Shown here in pieces: positions 34,862 through 43,529 of a DNA stretch of 45,926 nt. Source of the DNA: Streptomyces sudanensis (GTDB taxonomy: Bacteria > Actinomycetota > Actinomycetes > Streptomycetales > Streptomycetaceae); contig NZ_CP095474.1 in the NCBI RefSeq assembly GCF_023614315.1, forward strand, positions 3,162,156 through 3,208,081, given 5' to 3'. The first letter of the stretch is position 1. Each line of letters begins with the position of its first letter. A program made the translations under genes and the position numbers. A model generated the notes under the pieces. That model saw nothing but the letters and a program-made list of their open reading frames with translations. It did no database searches and was not told where the DNA came from.

Positions 34862-35911
34862 TCAGCCGTGCCCGCGCACCTGCTCCCGGTCCCGGCCCGC
34901 CTCCGGGTCCGGGAAGTGGTCGTGGCCCTGCTCCTGGTCGAGGATGCCGGACCGGGCGATGAGGTAGCCGAGCTGGGCGCGGCTGCCGCTGCCGAGCGTG
35001 GACGCGAGCTTCGCGATGTGGGCGCGGCAGGTGCGGACGTTCATGCCGAGGCGGCGGGCGATGGCCTCGTCGACGTGGCCCTCGACGAGCAGCTTGGCGA
35101 TGGAGCGCTGGATGCCGCTTATCCCGTTGAGGGCGGGCGCGTACGTGACGACCTCCTCCTCCCAGGGGATGCCGTGCTGCCAGAACTGGTCGAAGACGCC
35201 GACGAGGTACTGGACGAGCCCCTCGTGGCGCAGCTCCAGCGCGACCTGGCGGTCGCTGCGGGCCGGGATGAAGGCCACCTTGCGGTCGATGATGATCAAC
35301 CGGTCGACGATCTCCTCCAGCGTGCGCACCTCCAGGCCGTACGGGGTGATCCGCTCGACGTATCCCATGGTCGCCGAGTGGTGCCGGGCCGTGTGCTGGT
35401 AGAGGGTCCGCATCCGGACACCGCGGCCGAGGAGGGGTTCCACCCGGCGCAGGGCGGCCTTGACGTTCTCGGGCCTGCGCCCGCTGCCGGGCTGGATCGT
35501 GAGGAGTTCGACCGCGCACTCCTCCGTCACGCGGTCGAGTTCGGCGTTGATGACGGCGAGCCCTTCGAGGACGTTGATCGCGTCGCTCGTGCAGGGGGTC
35601 GCCGCAGTGATCGTCATGAACGGCTCGAACGCGTCGGTGAGCGACAGCGCCCGCTGCCGCTGCTGCTGGATCTCCCGCTCGATGGGGTGGATCAGCTGGT
35701 TGAGGGCAATGGACGGGGGGACGGGGCGCAGCCACTGCGGGTCGTCCGGATCCGGGTGCAGCAGGGCGAGGTCGATGAGGCAGGGTGCCGCGTCGACCTC
35801 GGAGCGGGCTATCCGGCCGGCGCGCAGGGCGGCCGCGTACAGGTGCTTTCCGGCTTCACACAGCTCGTCGTGACTGTGCTCGGTTTCCGGACTGTCCGCC
35901 TTCGACCGCAT
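34862..35911 (-). CDS. LuxR-type regulator with large N-terminal sensory region
   Basis: This is a 349-aa regulator. The C-terminus has a LuxR helix-turn-helix (GISGIQRSIAKLLVEGHVDE then AIARRLGMNVRTCRAHIAKL). The N-terminal 270 residues have no receiver domain; they contain LIDLALLHPDPDDPQWLRPV and RVEPLLGRGVRMRTLYQHTA, features of an expanded Streptomyces family whose PLD-like middle part may sense a ligand. Start candidates are 35947, 35917 and 35911; ATG 35911 has GAGGGG 7 nt upstream and is preferred. It is transcribed away from the exported EPSWE-repeat peptide gene with about 130 bp between them, suggesting it responds to or controls that peptide. Confidence 0.87.
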   Translation of the reverse strand: MRSKADSPETEHSHDELCEAGKHLYAAALRAGRIARSEVDAAPCLIDLALLHPDPDDPQWLRPVPPSIALNQLIHPIEREIQQQRQRALSLTDAFEPFMTITAATPCTSDAINVLEGLAVINAELDRVTEECAVELLTIQPGSGRRPENVKAALRRVEPLLGRGVRMRTLYQHTARHHSATMGYVERITPYGLEVRTLEEIVDRLIIIDRKVAFIPARSDRQVALELRHEGLVQYLVGVFDQFWQHGIPWEEEVVTYAPALNGISGIQRSIAKLLVEGHVDEAIARRLGMNVRTCRAHIAKLASTLGSGSRAQLGYLIARSGILDQEQGHDHFPDPEAGRDREQVRGHG

Positions 35912-36039
35912 CTGCACCCCCCTCAGGGTCCTGTATTTCAGGAACATGATGCCTGTATCGGCTGGTGGAAGCGTTCGGAGTGAGCCATCGTCGTAGACGC
36001 GGGGGAGGAGGTAAGGACAAAAAGAGGTGGAGATCGTCC

Positions 36040-36285
36040 ATGACCAGGATGGTTCGTGCACTTAGCGTCATAGCTGTCGCCGCGGCGGCCGCGTGCGGTG
36101 TCGTCGACCTCAGCGGCGAACCGTCGTGGGAAACGGTGTCCTCGGGCAGTGTCGTCGCAGGTGAGCCCTCGTGGGAACTCGGACCGGCCGGCTCGTCCGA
36201 GCCCTCGTGGGAGGTCGCCCCGTCGAGCCCGCGCGAGCCCTCGTGGGAGAGCGCCGGATCCGCGCCGGCGGGTGCCGTCGCATGA
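36040..36285 (+). CDS. Exported peptide with four EPSWE repeats
   Basis: This is an 81-aa protein. Residues 1-19 are a short signal (MTRMVRALSVIAVAAAAAC), whose AAAC end may act as a lipobox or as a signal-peptidase I region. The mature part is a Ser/Gly/Pro-rich chain with EPSWE at residues 27-31, 42-46, 54-58 and 66-70, spaced 15, 12 and 12. Such tandem identical pentapeptides suggest a multi-copy precursor, a modified-peptide substrate or a surface ligand. ATG 36040 follows GGTGGAG. Its stop overlaps the start of the Rieske-like gene (ATGA), and a LuxR-type regulator is divergent. I do not recognise a named family; function is unknown. Confidence 0.78.
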   Translation: MTRMVRALSVIAVAAAAACGVVDLSGEPSWETVSSGSVVAGEPSWELGPAGSSEPSWEVAPSSPREPSWESAGSAPAGAVA

Positions 36286-36599
36286 ACGTCCCCGACGACT
36301 CCCGCTTCCGCCGCGAGATGGCGTCCGCCTACCGGTCCGGGTGGCATTTCATCGACCTCGTCACCGCCGTCCCCCAGGGTGGCGATTCGTTGATGGTCAC
36401 CCTCTTCGGCGAGCCGATCGTCATCACCCGCGGAGACGACGAGGACATCCGCGCCTACCGGTGCCTCCGCCGGCCGCGCGGCGCGCCGAAGCCCGTCCGT
36501 TGCGCCGTCCGCTACGGAATGATCTTCGTCAACCTCGACCAGCGTGACCATCAGCTGGTCGAGACCGAGACCACCACCGCCACCCCCCGCAGCGCCTGA
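36282..36599 (+). CDS. Rieske-like protein lacking the cluster histidines
   Basis: This is a 105-aa protein. SGWHFIDLVTAVPQGGDSLM then VTLFGEPIVITRGDDEDIRA resembles the start of Rieske oxygenase alpha subunits, and YGMIFVNLDQ resembles a segment downstream of the cluster. The usual C-x-H...C-x2-H ligands are not present: C61-L-R63 and C74-A-V-R77 have Arg where His is expected. It therefore probably cannot hold a normal [2Fe-2S] cluster and may be a binding or scaffolding derivative. It is translationally coupled to the repeat peptide, so the two products probably act together. The alternative is a decayed oxygenase, but the clean coupling and intact frame argue against that. Confidence 0.72.
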   Translation: MNVPDDSRFRREMASAYRSGWHFIDLVTAVPQGGDSLMVTLFGEPIVITRGDDEDIRAYRCLRRPRGAPKPVRCAVRYGMIFVNLDQRDHQLVETETTTATPRSA

Positions 36600-36642
36600 G
36601 CGATTCCCCCGTCGTTCCAGATCGTTCAGGTGCTTCCCCCAC

Positions 36643-36685
36643 ACAGCGGCGCCATCGTGGACCTGAAACACGATGGCGCCGTTGT
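36643..36685. terminator. Bidirectional terminator
   Basis: The 17-bp arms 36643-36659 and 36669-36685 pair with one G-U around a 9-nt loop. It lies between the convergent Rieske-like and PPOX genes. Confidence 0.88.
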
Positions 36686-36732
36686 GCTGCGCGCGTACGG
36701 AACGGGCCGCGCCCCCGAAGCCGCGCACGCGC

Positions 36733-37146
36733 TCAGGCGCGCCCCATGGCCCGGGTGAGGGCGATCTCCACCACGACCCGGTCCGGGTTCGGCGCGGGGG
36801 TGCGGCCGTACCGCCGCGCGTACCGGGCGACGGCGTCCGCGACGGCCTCGGGCTCCGTGCGGATCGTCGCGCGGCCCTCCAGCGTCGCCCAGCGGCCCGC
36901 GTCCACCTGGCACACGGCGACCCGCGCCCCGCCGGGGCCGGCGGCCAGGATGTTGGCCACCTTCCGGCTGTTCCTGTTGGTGATCACGCGCGCCAGGCCC
37001 CGCTCGCCGCCCTCGGGGTCGTACGTCACGCCCACCGCCACGACGTGCGGGGTGCCGTCCGGGCGGAGGGTCGTCAGGGTGCACATGTGCCGCTCCCGCC
37101 AGAAGCTGACGTAGGAGGGGTCGGGGTTGCGCAGGTCGATGGCCAT
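36733..37146 (-). CDS. PPOX-class F420-dependent oxidoreductase
   Basis: This is a 137-aa split-barrel flavin/F420 protein: MAIDLRNPDPSYVSFWRERH, CTLTTLRPDGTPHVVAVGVT and ITNRNSRKVANILAAGPGGA are typical of actinobacterial F420-binding members. The substrate is unknown. ATG 37146 lies 38 bp from the HAIR site of the divergent clpB gene, so HspR could affect it too. A long open frame continues through clpB antisense but is an artefact of codon bias. Confidence 0.88.
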   Translation of the reverse strand: MAIDLRNPDPSYVSFWRERHMCTLTTLRPDGTPHVVAVGVTYDPEGGERGLARVITNRNSRKVANILAAGPGGARVAVCQVDAGRWATLEGRATIRTEPEAVADAVARYARRYGRTPAPNPDRVVVEIALTRAMGRA

Positions 37147-37183
37147 GGGCCGGAACCTACCGGCGGTCGCTGGCCTCCACCAC

Positions 37184-37204
37184 CTTGAGTGGAATAGACT
37201 CAAT
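37184..37204. promoter_or_regulatory. HAIR operator for HspR at clpB
   Basis: CTTGAGT-N7-ACTCAAT matches the HAIR consensus except for the last base. It lies about 70-90 bp before the clpB start. Together with the dnaK site it defines an HspR regulon inside this window. Confidence 0.92.
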
Positions 37205-37272
37205 TTTGTGGACGTTGGCTGAGTCAAAGCCGGTGTGCAGGCGCACCGGCACCCGAGGAGGACCAAGCACAC

Positions 37273-39873
37273 GTGGACGCCGAGCTGACCAACAAGAGCC
37301 GGGACGCCCTCAACGCCGCCACCAGCCGCGCCGTGTCCGACGGACACCCGGACCTGACCCCGGCGCACCTGCTGCTGGCGCTGCTCTCCGGCCAGGACAA
37401 CGAGAACCTCACCGACCTGCTCGCCGCCGTCGAGGCCGACCAGGCCGCCGTGCGCTCGGGCGCCGAGCGGCTCCTCGCCGCCCTCCCGAGCGTCACCGGG
37501 TCGACCGTCGCCCCGCCGCAGCCCAACCGCGACCTGCTGGCCGTCGTCGCCGACGCCCAGGCCCGCGCCCGGGAGCTCGGCGACGAGTACCTGTCGACGG
37601 AGCACCTGCTCATCGGCATCGCCGCCAAGGGCGGACCGGCCGGCGAACTGCTCACCCGGCAGGGCGCCGACGCGAAGAAGCTGCTGGCCGCCTTCACCGG
37701 CTCCCGCGGCACGCGCCGCATCACTACCCAGGACCCGGAGGGCCAGTACAAGGCACTGGAGAAGTTCGGCACGGACCTCACGGCCGCCGCCCGGGAGGGC
37801 AGGCTCGACCCGGTCATCGGCCGCGACCAGGAGATCCGCCGCGTCGTCCAGGTGCTGTCGCGGCGCACCAAGAACAACCCCGTCCTCATCGGCGAGCCCG
37901 GCGTCGGCAAGACCGCCGTCGTCGAGGGCCTCGCCCAGCGCATCGTGAAGGGCGACGTGCCCGAGTCGCTGCGCGACAAGCGGCTCGTCTCCCTCGACCT
38001 GGGCGCCATGGTCGCCGGGGCGAAGTACCGGGGCGAGTTCGAGGAGCGGCTGAAGACCGTCCTCTCCGAGATCAAGGAGAGCGAGGGCCGGATCGTCACC
38101 TTCATCGACGAGCTGCACACGGTCGTCGGCGCGGGCGCCGGCGGCGACTCCGCCATGGACGCCGGCAACATGCTCAAGCCGATGCTGGCCCGCGGCGAGC
38201 TGCGCATGGTCGGTGCCACCACGCTCGACGAGTACCGTGAGCGCATCGAGAAGGACCCGGCGCTGGAGCGCCGCTTCCAGCAGGTCCTGGTCGCCGAGCC
38301 GACCGTCGAGGACACGATCGCCATCCTGCGCGGTCTGAAGGGCCGGTACGAGGCCCACCACAAGGTGCAGATCGCGGACTCGGCACTGGTCGCCGCGGCG
38401 ACGCTCTCCGACCGGTACATCACATCCCGCTTCCTCCCCGACAAGGCGATCGACCTCGTCGACGAGGCGGCCTCCCGGCTCCGGATGGAGATCGACTCGT
38501 CGCCCGTGGAGATCGACGAGCTGCAGCGCGCCGTCGACCGCCTCCGCATGGAGGAGCTGGCGCTGAAGAGCGAGACCGACCCCGCCTCCGTCCAGCGCCT
38601 GGAGAAGCTGCGCCGCGACCTCGCCGACAAGGAGGAGGAGCTGCGCGGTCTGACCGCCCGCTGGGAGAAGGAGAAGCAGGGCCTCAACCGCGTCGGTGAG
38701 CTGAAGGAGCGCCTCGACGACCTGCGCGGGCAGGCCGAGCGCGCCCAGCGCGACGGCGACTTCGACACGGCGTCCAAGCTGCTGTACGGGGAGATCCCGG
38801 CCGTCGAGCGGGAACTGGCCGCGGCGACGGAGGCGGAGGAGGAGGCCGCCAAGACGACCGGCGGCACCGACAAGATGGTCAAGGAGGAGGTCGGCCCCGA
38901 CGACATCGCGGACGTGGTCGGCTCCTGGACCGGCATCCCCGCCGGGCGGCTCCTGGAGGGCGAGACGCAGAAGCTGCTCCGCATGGAGGAGGAGCTCGGC
39001 AGGCGCCTGATCGGGCAGGCCCAGGCGGTCCGGGCGGTCTCCGACGCCGTGCGCCGCACCCGCGCGGGCATCGCCGACCCCGACCGGCCGACCGGCTCGT
39101 TCCTCTTCCTGGGGCCGACCGGCGTCGGCAAGACGGAACTGGCCAAGGCGCTCGCGGACTTCCTCTTCGACGACGAGCGGGCGATGGTCCGCATCGACAT
39201 GTCGGAGTACGGCGAGAAGCACTCCGTCGCCCGCCTCGTCGGCGCGCCCCCCGGGTACGTCGGCTACGAGGAGGGCGGCCAGCTGACGGAGGCGGTGCGC
39301 CGCCGCCCGTACAGTGTGATCCTGCTGGACGAGGTGGAGAAGGCCCACCCGGAGGTCTTCGACATCCTCCTCCAGGTCCTCGACGACGGCCGGCTCACGG
39401 ACGGGCAGGGGCGGACGGTCGACTTCCGCAACACCATCCTGGTGCTCACCTCCAACCTGGGCAGCCACTTCCTGATGGAGCCGACGACGACGGAGGCGGA
39501 GAAGCGGGAGCAGGTCCTGGAGGTGGTCCGCGCCTCCTTCAAGCCGGAGTTCCTGAACCGGCTGGACGACATCGTGGTCTTCTCGGCCCTCACGCGCGAC
39601 GAGCTCGCCCACATCGCGCGGCTCCAGATCGGCCGGCTGGCCCGCCGCCTCGCGGAGCGCCGCCTCACCCTGGACGTCACCCCGGCGGCCCTGGAGTGGC
39701 TCGCCGACGAGGGCAACGACCCGGCGTACGGCGCGCGGCCGCTGCGCCGCCTGGTCCAGACGGCCATCGGGGACCGCCTGGCGCGGGAGATCCTGTCCGG
39801 CGAGATCCGGGACGGCGACACGGTCCGCGTGGACCGGGAGGACGGCGACCTGTCGGTGGCGCCGGTCCGGTGA
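37273..39873 (+). CDS. clpB: ATP-dependent disaggregase ClpB
   Basis: This is an 866-aa double AAA+ protein. Clp N repeats are followed by Walker [14 protein letters not shown], Walker [17 protein letters not shown], a long coiled-coil middle domain ([20 protein letters not shown] region) and the second AAA+ module ([40 protein letters not shown]). It resolubilises aggregated proteins with DnaK. The GTG 37273 start gives [21 protein letters not shown] operator lies upstream. Confidence 0.97.
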   Translation: MDAELTNKSRDALNAATSRAVSDGHPDLTPAHLLLALLSGQDNENLTDLLAAVEADQAAVRSGAERLLAALPSVTGSTVAPPQPNRDLLAVVADAQARARELGDEYLSTEHLLIGIAAKGGPAGELLTRQGADAKKLLAAFTGSRGTRRITTQDPEGQYKALEKFGTDLTAAAREGRLDPVIGRDQEIRRVVQVLSRRTKNNPVLIGEPGVGKTAVVEGLAQRIVKGDVPESLRDKRLVSLDLGAMVAGAKYRGEFEERLKTVLSEIKESEGRIVTFIDELHTVVGAGAGGDSAMDAGNMLKPMLARGELRMVGATTLDEYRERIEKDPALERRFQQVLVAEPTVEDTIAILRGLKGRYEAHHKVQIADSALVAAATLSDRYITSRFLPDKAIDLVDEAASRLRMEIDSSPVEIDELQRAVDRLRMEELALKSETDPASVQRLEKLRRDLADKEEELRGLTARWEKEKQGLNRVGELKERLDDLRGQAERAQRDGDFDTASKLLYGEIPAVERELAAATEAEEEAAKTTGGTDKMVKEEVGPDDIADVVGSWTGIPAGRLLEGETQKLLRMEEELGRRLIGQAQAVRAVSDAVRRTRAGIADPDRPTGSFLFLGPTGVGKTELAKALADFLFDDERAMVRIDMSEYGEKHSVARLVGAPPGYVGYEEGGQLTEAVRRRPYSVILLDEVEKAHPEVFDILLQVLDDGRLTDGQGRTVDFRNTILVLTSNLGSHFLMEPTTTEAEKREQVLEVVRASFKPEFLNRLDDIVVFSALTRDELAHIARLQIGRLARRLAERRLTLDVTPAALEWLADEGNDPAYGARPLRRLVQTAIGDRLAREILSGEIRDGDTVRVDREDGDLSVAPVR

Positions 39874-39884
39874 TCCCCGCCGGC

Positions 39885-39927
39885 CCGTGCCGCGCCGCCA
39901 CCCTGTCGGGGCGGCGGCGCGGCACGG
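39885..39927 (+). terminator. clpB terminator
   Basis: Perfect 15-bp arms (39885-39899 and 39913-39927) with a 13-nt loop, 12 bp after the clpB stop. Confidence 0.9.
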
Positions 39928-40015
39928 ACCGCGGTGGATCGGAGCCGTTCGGGGTTGCCACCGACGGGCCGGGATGGGGGAGGATGGCGGGTATCCGTAC
40001 GAAGGGAATTACCCG

Positions 40016-40555
40016 GTGAGCATCGACCCGTCCTCGATTCCGAATTTCGGGGGACAGCCCCAGCCTCAGGCCGCAGGACCGGCGGGCCCCGTCGTCCCCG
40101 ACCAGGACCTGGTGAAGCAGCTCCTGGAGCAGATGGAGCTCAAGTACGTCGTCGACGACGAGGGCGACCTCGCGGCGCCGTGGGAGGACTTCCGCACCTA
40201 CTTCATGTTCCGCGGCGAGGCGGAGCAGCAGGTCTTCTCCGTGCGCACGTTCTACGACCGCCCGCACCCGTCCGAGGACCGCGCCAAGATCCTCGAACTC
40301 GTCGACGACTGGAACCGCCGCACCCTGTGGCCCAAGGTCTACACCCACCTCCACGAGGACGAGCAGGGCGGCGCCACCGTCCGGCTCATCGGCGAGGCGC
40401 AGATGCTCATCGGCATGGGCGTCAGCCTGGAGCACTTCGTGTCGTCGACCGTCAGCTGGGTCCGCGCGTCGATCGAGTTCGACAAGTGGATGGTGGAGCA
40501 GCTGGGCCTGGAGCCCGGTGAGGGCGGCGAGCCCGCCGAGGGCGACGAGGCCTGA
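40016..40555 (+). CDS. YbjN domain protein
   Basis: This is a 179-aa protein. After a Pro/Gln-rich start (GTG 40016, MSIDPSSIPNFGGQPQPQ), the YbjN/type III chaperone-like domain shows QLLEQMELKYVVDDEGDLAA, FRTYFMFRGEAEQQVFSVRT and ILELVDDWNRRTLWPKVYTH. These soluble proteins are widespread in actinobacteria; their function is not established. AAGGGA lies upstream of GTG 40016. The frame extends to 39887 without coding support. Confidence 0.88.
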   Translation: MSIDPSSIPNFGGQPQPQAAGPAGPVVPDQDLVKQLLEQMELKYVVDDEGDLAAPWEDFRTYFMFRGEAEQQVFSVRTFYDRPHPSEDRAKILELVDDWNRRTLWPKVYTHLHEDEQGGATVRLIGEAQMLIGMGVSLEHFVSSTVSWVRASIEFDKWMVEQLGLEPGEGGEPAEGDEA

Positions 40556-40610
40556 GCGGCCCCGCGGCCCGCACGGCCGCGGTCCGACCGGAGGCGGTGG
40601 CCGCAGGAGG

Positions 40611-41795
40611 TCACCGCCCCGGCCGGAGGCGGGCGAGGCGGTCGGCCGCCTCCCGCAGCACCGCCTCCTTCTTGCAGAACGCGAACCGGACCAGCGTCCG
40701 CCCCGTGTCCGCGCGGTCGTAGAAGACCGCGTTGGGGACGGCGACGACCCCGCACCGCTCGGGCAGCGACCGGCAGAACGCGACCCCGTCCTCCTCGCCC
40801 AGCGCGGCGGCGTCCGCGGTGACGAAGTACGTGCCCCGCGACCGGTACACCGTGAAGCCGGCCGCCGCCAGCCCCGCGGCGAGGATGTCCCGCTTGCCCT
40901 CCAGGTCCGCCCGCAGCGTGTCGAAGTACGACTCCGGAAGCCGCAGCGCCTCCGCGACGGCGTACTGGAACGGCCCCGACGCCACGTACGTGAGGTACTG
41001 CTTCGCGGTGCGCACGGCGGCCGTCAGCTCGGGCGGCGCGGTCAGCCAGCCGACCTTCCAGCCCGTGAAGGAGAACGTCTTCCCGGCGGACGAGACGGTC
41101 ACCGTGCGCTCCCGCATCCCCGGGAACGTCGCGATCGGCACGTGCTCCGCCCCGTCGAAGACCAGGTGCTCGTAGACCTCGTCGGTGACGACCAGCAGGT
41201 CCCGCTCGACGGCGAGCGCCGCGACGGCGGCCAGCTCCTCGCGGGTGAGGACGGTGCCGGTGGGGTTGTGCGGGGTGTTGAGCAGGAGGAGCCGGGTGCG
41301 GTCGGTGACGGCCGCCCGCAGTTCGTCCAGGTCGAGGACGAACCGGCCGCCCGCCGGGTCGGGGCGCAGCGGGACGGGGACGCGCGTGCCGCCCGCCATG
41401 GCGATGCACGCCGCGTACGAGTCGTAGTACGGCTCCAGGGCGATGACCTCGTCTCCCGGTTCCACCAGTGCCAGCAGGGCCGCGGCGATCGCCTCCGTCG
41501 CGCCCACGGTGACCAGGACCTCGGTGTCGGGGTCGTACTCGAGGCCGTACCGCCGCCGCTGGTGGTCGGCGATCGCGGTGCGCAGCTCCGGGACGCCGGG
41601 GCCGGGCGGGTACTGGTTGCCGAGGCCCTCGCGCAGGGCGCGGACGGCCGCCTCGCGGATCTCCTCGGGGCCGTCGGTGTCGGGGAATCCCTGGCCGAGG
41701 TTGATGGAGCCGGTGGCGGCCGCGAGGGCGGACATCTCGGCGAAGATCGTCGTGCCGAAGCCGGTGAGGCGGCGGTTGAGCGCTGCTCTGGTCAT
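40611..41795 (-). CDS. Class I/II aminotransferase (PLP-dependent)
   Basis: This is a 394-aa aminotransferase. Key stretches are INLGQGFPDTDGPEEIREAA, LNTPHNPTGTVLTREELAAV, LLVVTDEVYEHLVFDG and SSAGKTFSFTGWKVGWLTAP, where the Lys binds PLP. The best match by pattern is the DapC/kynurenine aminotransferase-like subgroup common in actinobacteria, so it may act as N-succinyldiaminopimelate aminotransferase or on methionine/kynurenine; the sequence does not decide. ATG 41795 is the natural start. It is convergent with the YbjN gene. Confidence 0.92.
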   Translation of the reverse strand: MTRAALNRRLTGFGTTIFAEMSALAAATGSINLGQGFPDTDGPEEIREAAVRALREGLGNQYPPGPGVPELRTAIADHQRRRYGLEYDPDTEVLVTVGATEAIAAALLALVEPGDEVIALEPYYDSYAACIAMAGGTRVPVPLRPDPAGGRFVLDLDELRAAVTDRTRLLLLNTPHNPTGTVLTREELAAVAALAVERDLLVVTDEVYEHLVFDGAEHVPIATFPGMRERTVTVSSAGKTFSFTGWKVGWLTAPPELTAAVRTAKQYLTYVASGPFQYAVAEALRLPESYFDTLRADLEGKRDILAAGLAAAGFTVYRSRGTYFVTADAAALGEEDGVAFCRSLPERCGVVAVPNAVFYDRADTGRTLVRFAFCKKEAVLREAADRLARLRPGR

Positions 41796-41939
41796 GGCGT
41801 CATCCTGGGGGCAAGCGGGAGCCGCCTCAAGGAGGGGCGCGCGGGCGGCCCGAACCTCTGGAGTTCCTCAAGTGCGGATTGGGCGTGTCGCCGGGGCGGG
41901 CATCTCCCGGGCACACATCACACGGGGAGAGGACACGGG

Positions 41940-42200
41940 ATGGGACTGGCTGCGGTCATCGGGGTGATGGTGCTGGTGGGGCTCCTGGGAATCACCGTCG
42001 CCGTCGCGCGGGCGGGCGCCGGGGGGCGGAGCGGGAGCCGTCGGCGCGTCTCGTCGTCGTCCGGCGGGGGCGGCTGGTGGGCCGGGGACGGTTCGTCGTC
42101 GGACGGTGGTTCGTCGTCGGACGGGAGTTCGTCGTCGGGCGGGAGTTCGTCGTCGGACGGCGGTTCGTCGTGCGGCGGTGGTTGCGGCGGGGGCTCCTGA
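41940..42200 (+). CDS. Small membrane protein with Ser/Gly-rich Cys tail
   Basis: This is an 86-aa protein: one hydrophobic segment (LAAVIGVMVLVGLLGITVAV), then a basic patch and a low-complexity tail made of SSSDGG/SSSDGS units ending CGGGCGGGS. ATG 41940 follows GGGGAGAGGACACGGG. The tail could cross-link or bind metal through Cys. It is followed 15 bp later by a second small protein with the same architecture, suggesting a paired function. The family is unknown to me. Confidence 0.68.
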   Translation: MGLAAVIGVMVLVGLLGITVAVARAGAGGRSGSRRRVSSSSGGGGWWAGDGSSSDGGSSSDGSSSSGGSSSSDGGSSCGGGCGGGS

Positions 42201-42215
42201 GACGAGGGGGGGAAA

Positions 42216-42416
42216 GTGTTCGACATGAGTGGGGCGATCGTGGTGTGCAGTGCGGTCCTGCTGCTCCTGACGGGGCTGGCGGTACTCATGGGGGGTCGCT
42301 CCCCGCAGGGCCACGGCAGTGGGGGCCGGGGCGGTGCGGCCAGTGACGCCGACGGGGCGGGCCCGTGGGCCGGCTCCGACGGCGACCCGTCCCGCGGCTG
42401 CGGGAGCGGCGACTGA
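42216..42416 (+). CDS. Second small membrane protein with Gly-rich Cys tail
   Basis: This is a 66-aa protein: MSGAIVVCSAVLLLLTGLAV is a single membrane segment, followed by a Gly/Asp/Ser-rich tail with SRGCGSGD at the end. GTG 42216 follows GGGGGGAAA; ATG 42225 is an alternative. It has the same plan as the preceding protein. No family is recognised. Confidence 0.6.
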   Translation: MFDMSGAIVVCSAVLLLLTGLAVLMGGRSPQGHGSGGRGGAASDADGAGPWAGSDGDPSRGCGSGD

Positions 42417-42801
42417 CGGACACGACGGCGACCGAAGGGCGCGGCCGGCCCGCAGTCCGGGCCGGCCGCGTAGGGATCCGGTGGGCATGGAGACCCGGGG
42501 GCATGGAGACCCGGTGGGCATGGAGACCCGGGGAGCCGGTGTTCGTCTGAACAAGGATTCCCCAATCCCCCCTGAAGGGTGAACAGTTGCGCCGCCAAGC
42601 GCTCTCGGGGGGCGGATTCGCGGCCGACTTGGTCAAAGGCGCTATGGGCAACACCGGTTCGTGGTTGGCTCGTTGTCGAGTGCTTCGAGCCCTCGGGCCC
42701 CGCGCGGGTTCCGAGCCGGTACCTCGATTCCCCGGAGCGTCTCGCGGGACGACGCCACCCCCCGGTCCACCGTCACGTCATCGTGCTTGCGGAGCTGACC
42801 C
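42417..42801. other. Intergenic region with tandem repeats
   Basis: GGGCATGGAGACCCGG is repeated three times at 42483-42498, 42499-42514 and 42516-42531. One frame is open from 42579 into the DUF2617 gene without recognisable features and is not called. Promoter sequences for the DUF2617 gene should lie here. Confidence 0.5.
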
Positions 42802-43338
42802 ATGCTCACCACCCTTCAGACTGCGTACACCGACACGCGTGCGGCCGATCTGGCCTGGACGCTGGGGAGGGAGGCGCTTCCCGCCCTCGCCGTCCTCGAC
42901 CTCGAACTGGGCGGGGCCAGGCTCCAGATGAGGCTCCTCGGGGCGTCCCACCAGGTGCTGCTGGAAGAGGGGGGCGCCACCTGCTCGGAGACGGTCGCCT
43001 GCATGCCCGGCAGCTCCACGCCGCTGCCCCTGGGCGTGGCCAGGCAGGTCGGCGGCCGGGAGTACGAGTTCGCGGCGCACGTGGAGGCGCTGTCGCCCGG
43101 GGCGTTCGCGGAACGCGCGCAGGAGCTGCTGGCACTCGTCGCGGATCACCCGCAGGGCCTGGCTGGTACGTTCCCGGGTTCGCCGCACGCGTTCACGGCC
43201 ATGCTGGCGCAGCGGGACGGGGACCGGGTGCGGTGGCGCACCTGGCACGCGTACCCGCAGGAGAGGCAGCTGGTGGTGACCCGCACCAGTGTCGGGTTCG
43301 CGCCGCGGGACCGGCACCGCGGGCAGCCGCACGGGTGA
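42802..43338 (+). CDS. DUF2617 family protein
   Basis: This is a 178-aa protein starting MLTTLQTAYTDTRAADLAWT, with GARLQMRLLGASHQVLLEEG and CSETVACMPGSSTPLPLGVA, the DUF2617 pattern. The function is unknown. ATG 42802 is preceded by GAGCTGACCC only, so the ribosome site is weak. It is a soluble protein. Confidence 0.88.
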   Translation: MLTTLQTAYTDTRAADLAWTLGREALPALAVLDLELGGARLQMRLLGASHQVLLEEGGATCSETVACMPGSSTPLPLGVARQVGGREYEFAAHVEALSPGAFAERAQELLALVADHPQGLAGTFPGSPHAFTAMLAQRDGDRVRWRTWHAYPQERQLVVTRTSVGFAPRDRHRGQPHG

Positions 43339-43529
43339 CCGCCGCGGGGAGCCGTACGGCGGGGGCGTCCGGGCGTCCCCGCACCTCGTCGGCCCGGCCT
43401 TCCGAGCGGGGCGCCGCAAGGGCCTCGTGAGGACGGCCCGCAGGTCCGCGCGCCGCGGTCCGCCGACTTCACGGCGGGCCGCGTACGGCGGGGGTGCGTG
43501 ACGGTCCGGCGTGGGTAGGCTCGGCTGTC

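Noticed and set aside
36733-39612. Minus-strand open frame of 959 codons through clpB
   Set aside because: Only the last 137 codons (36733-37146) form a PPOX protein; the rest is the shadow of clpB.
40518-41939. Long plus-strand frame over the aminotransferase
   Set aside because: Antisense shadow; only the final part from ATG 41940 is called.
42579-43430. Open frame overlapping the DUF2617 gene
   Set aside because: It overlaps a conserved family in another frame and contains no recognisable motif.
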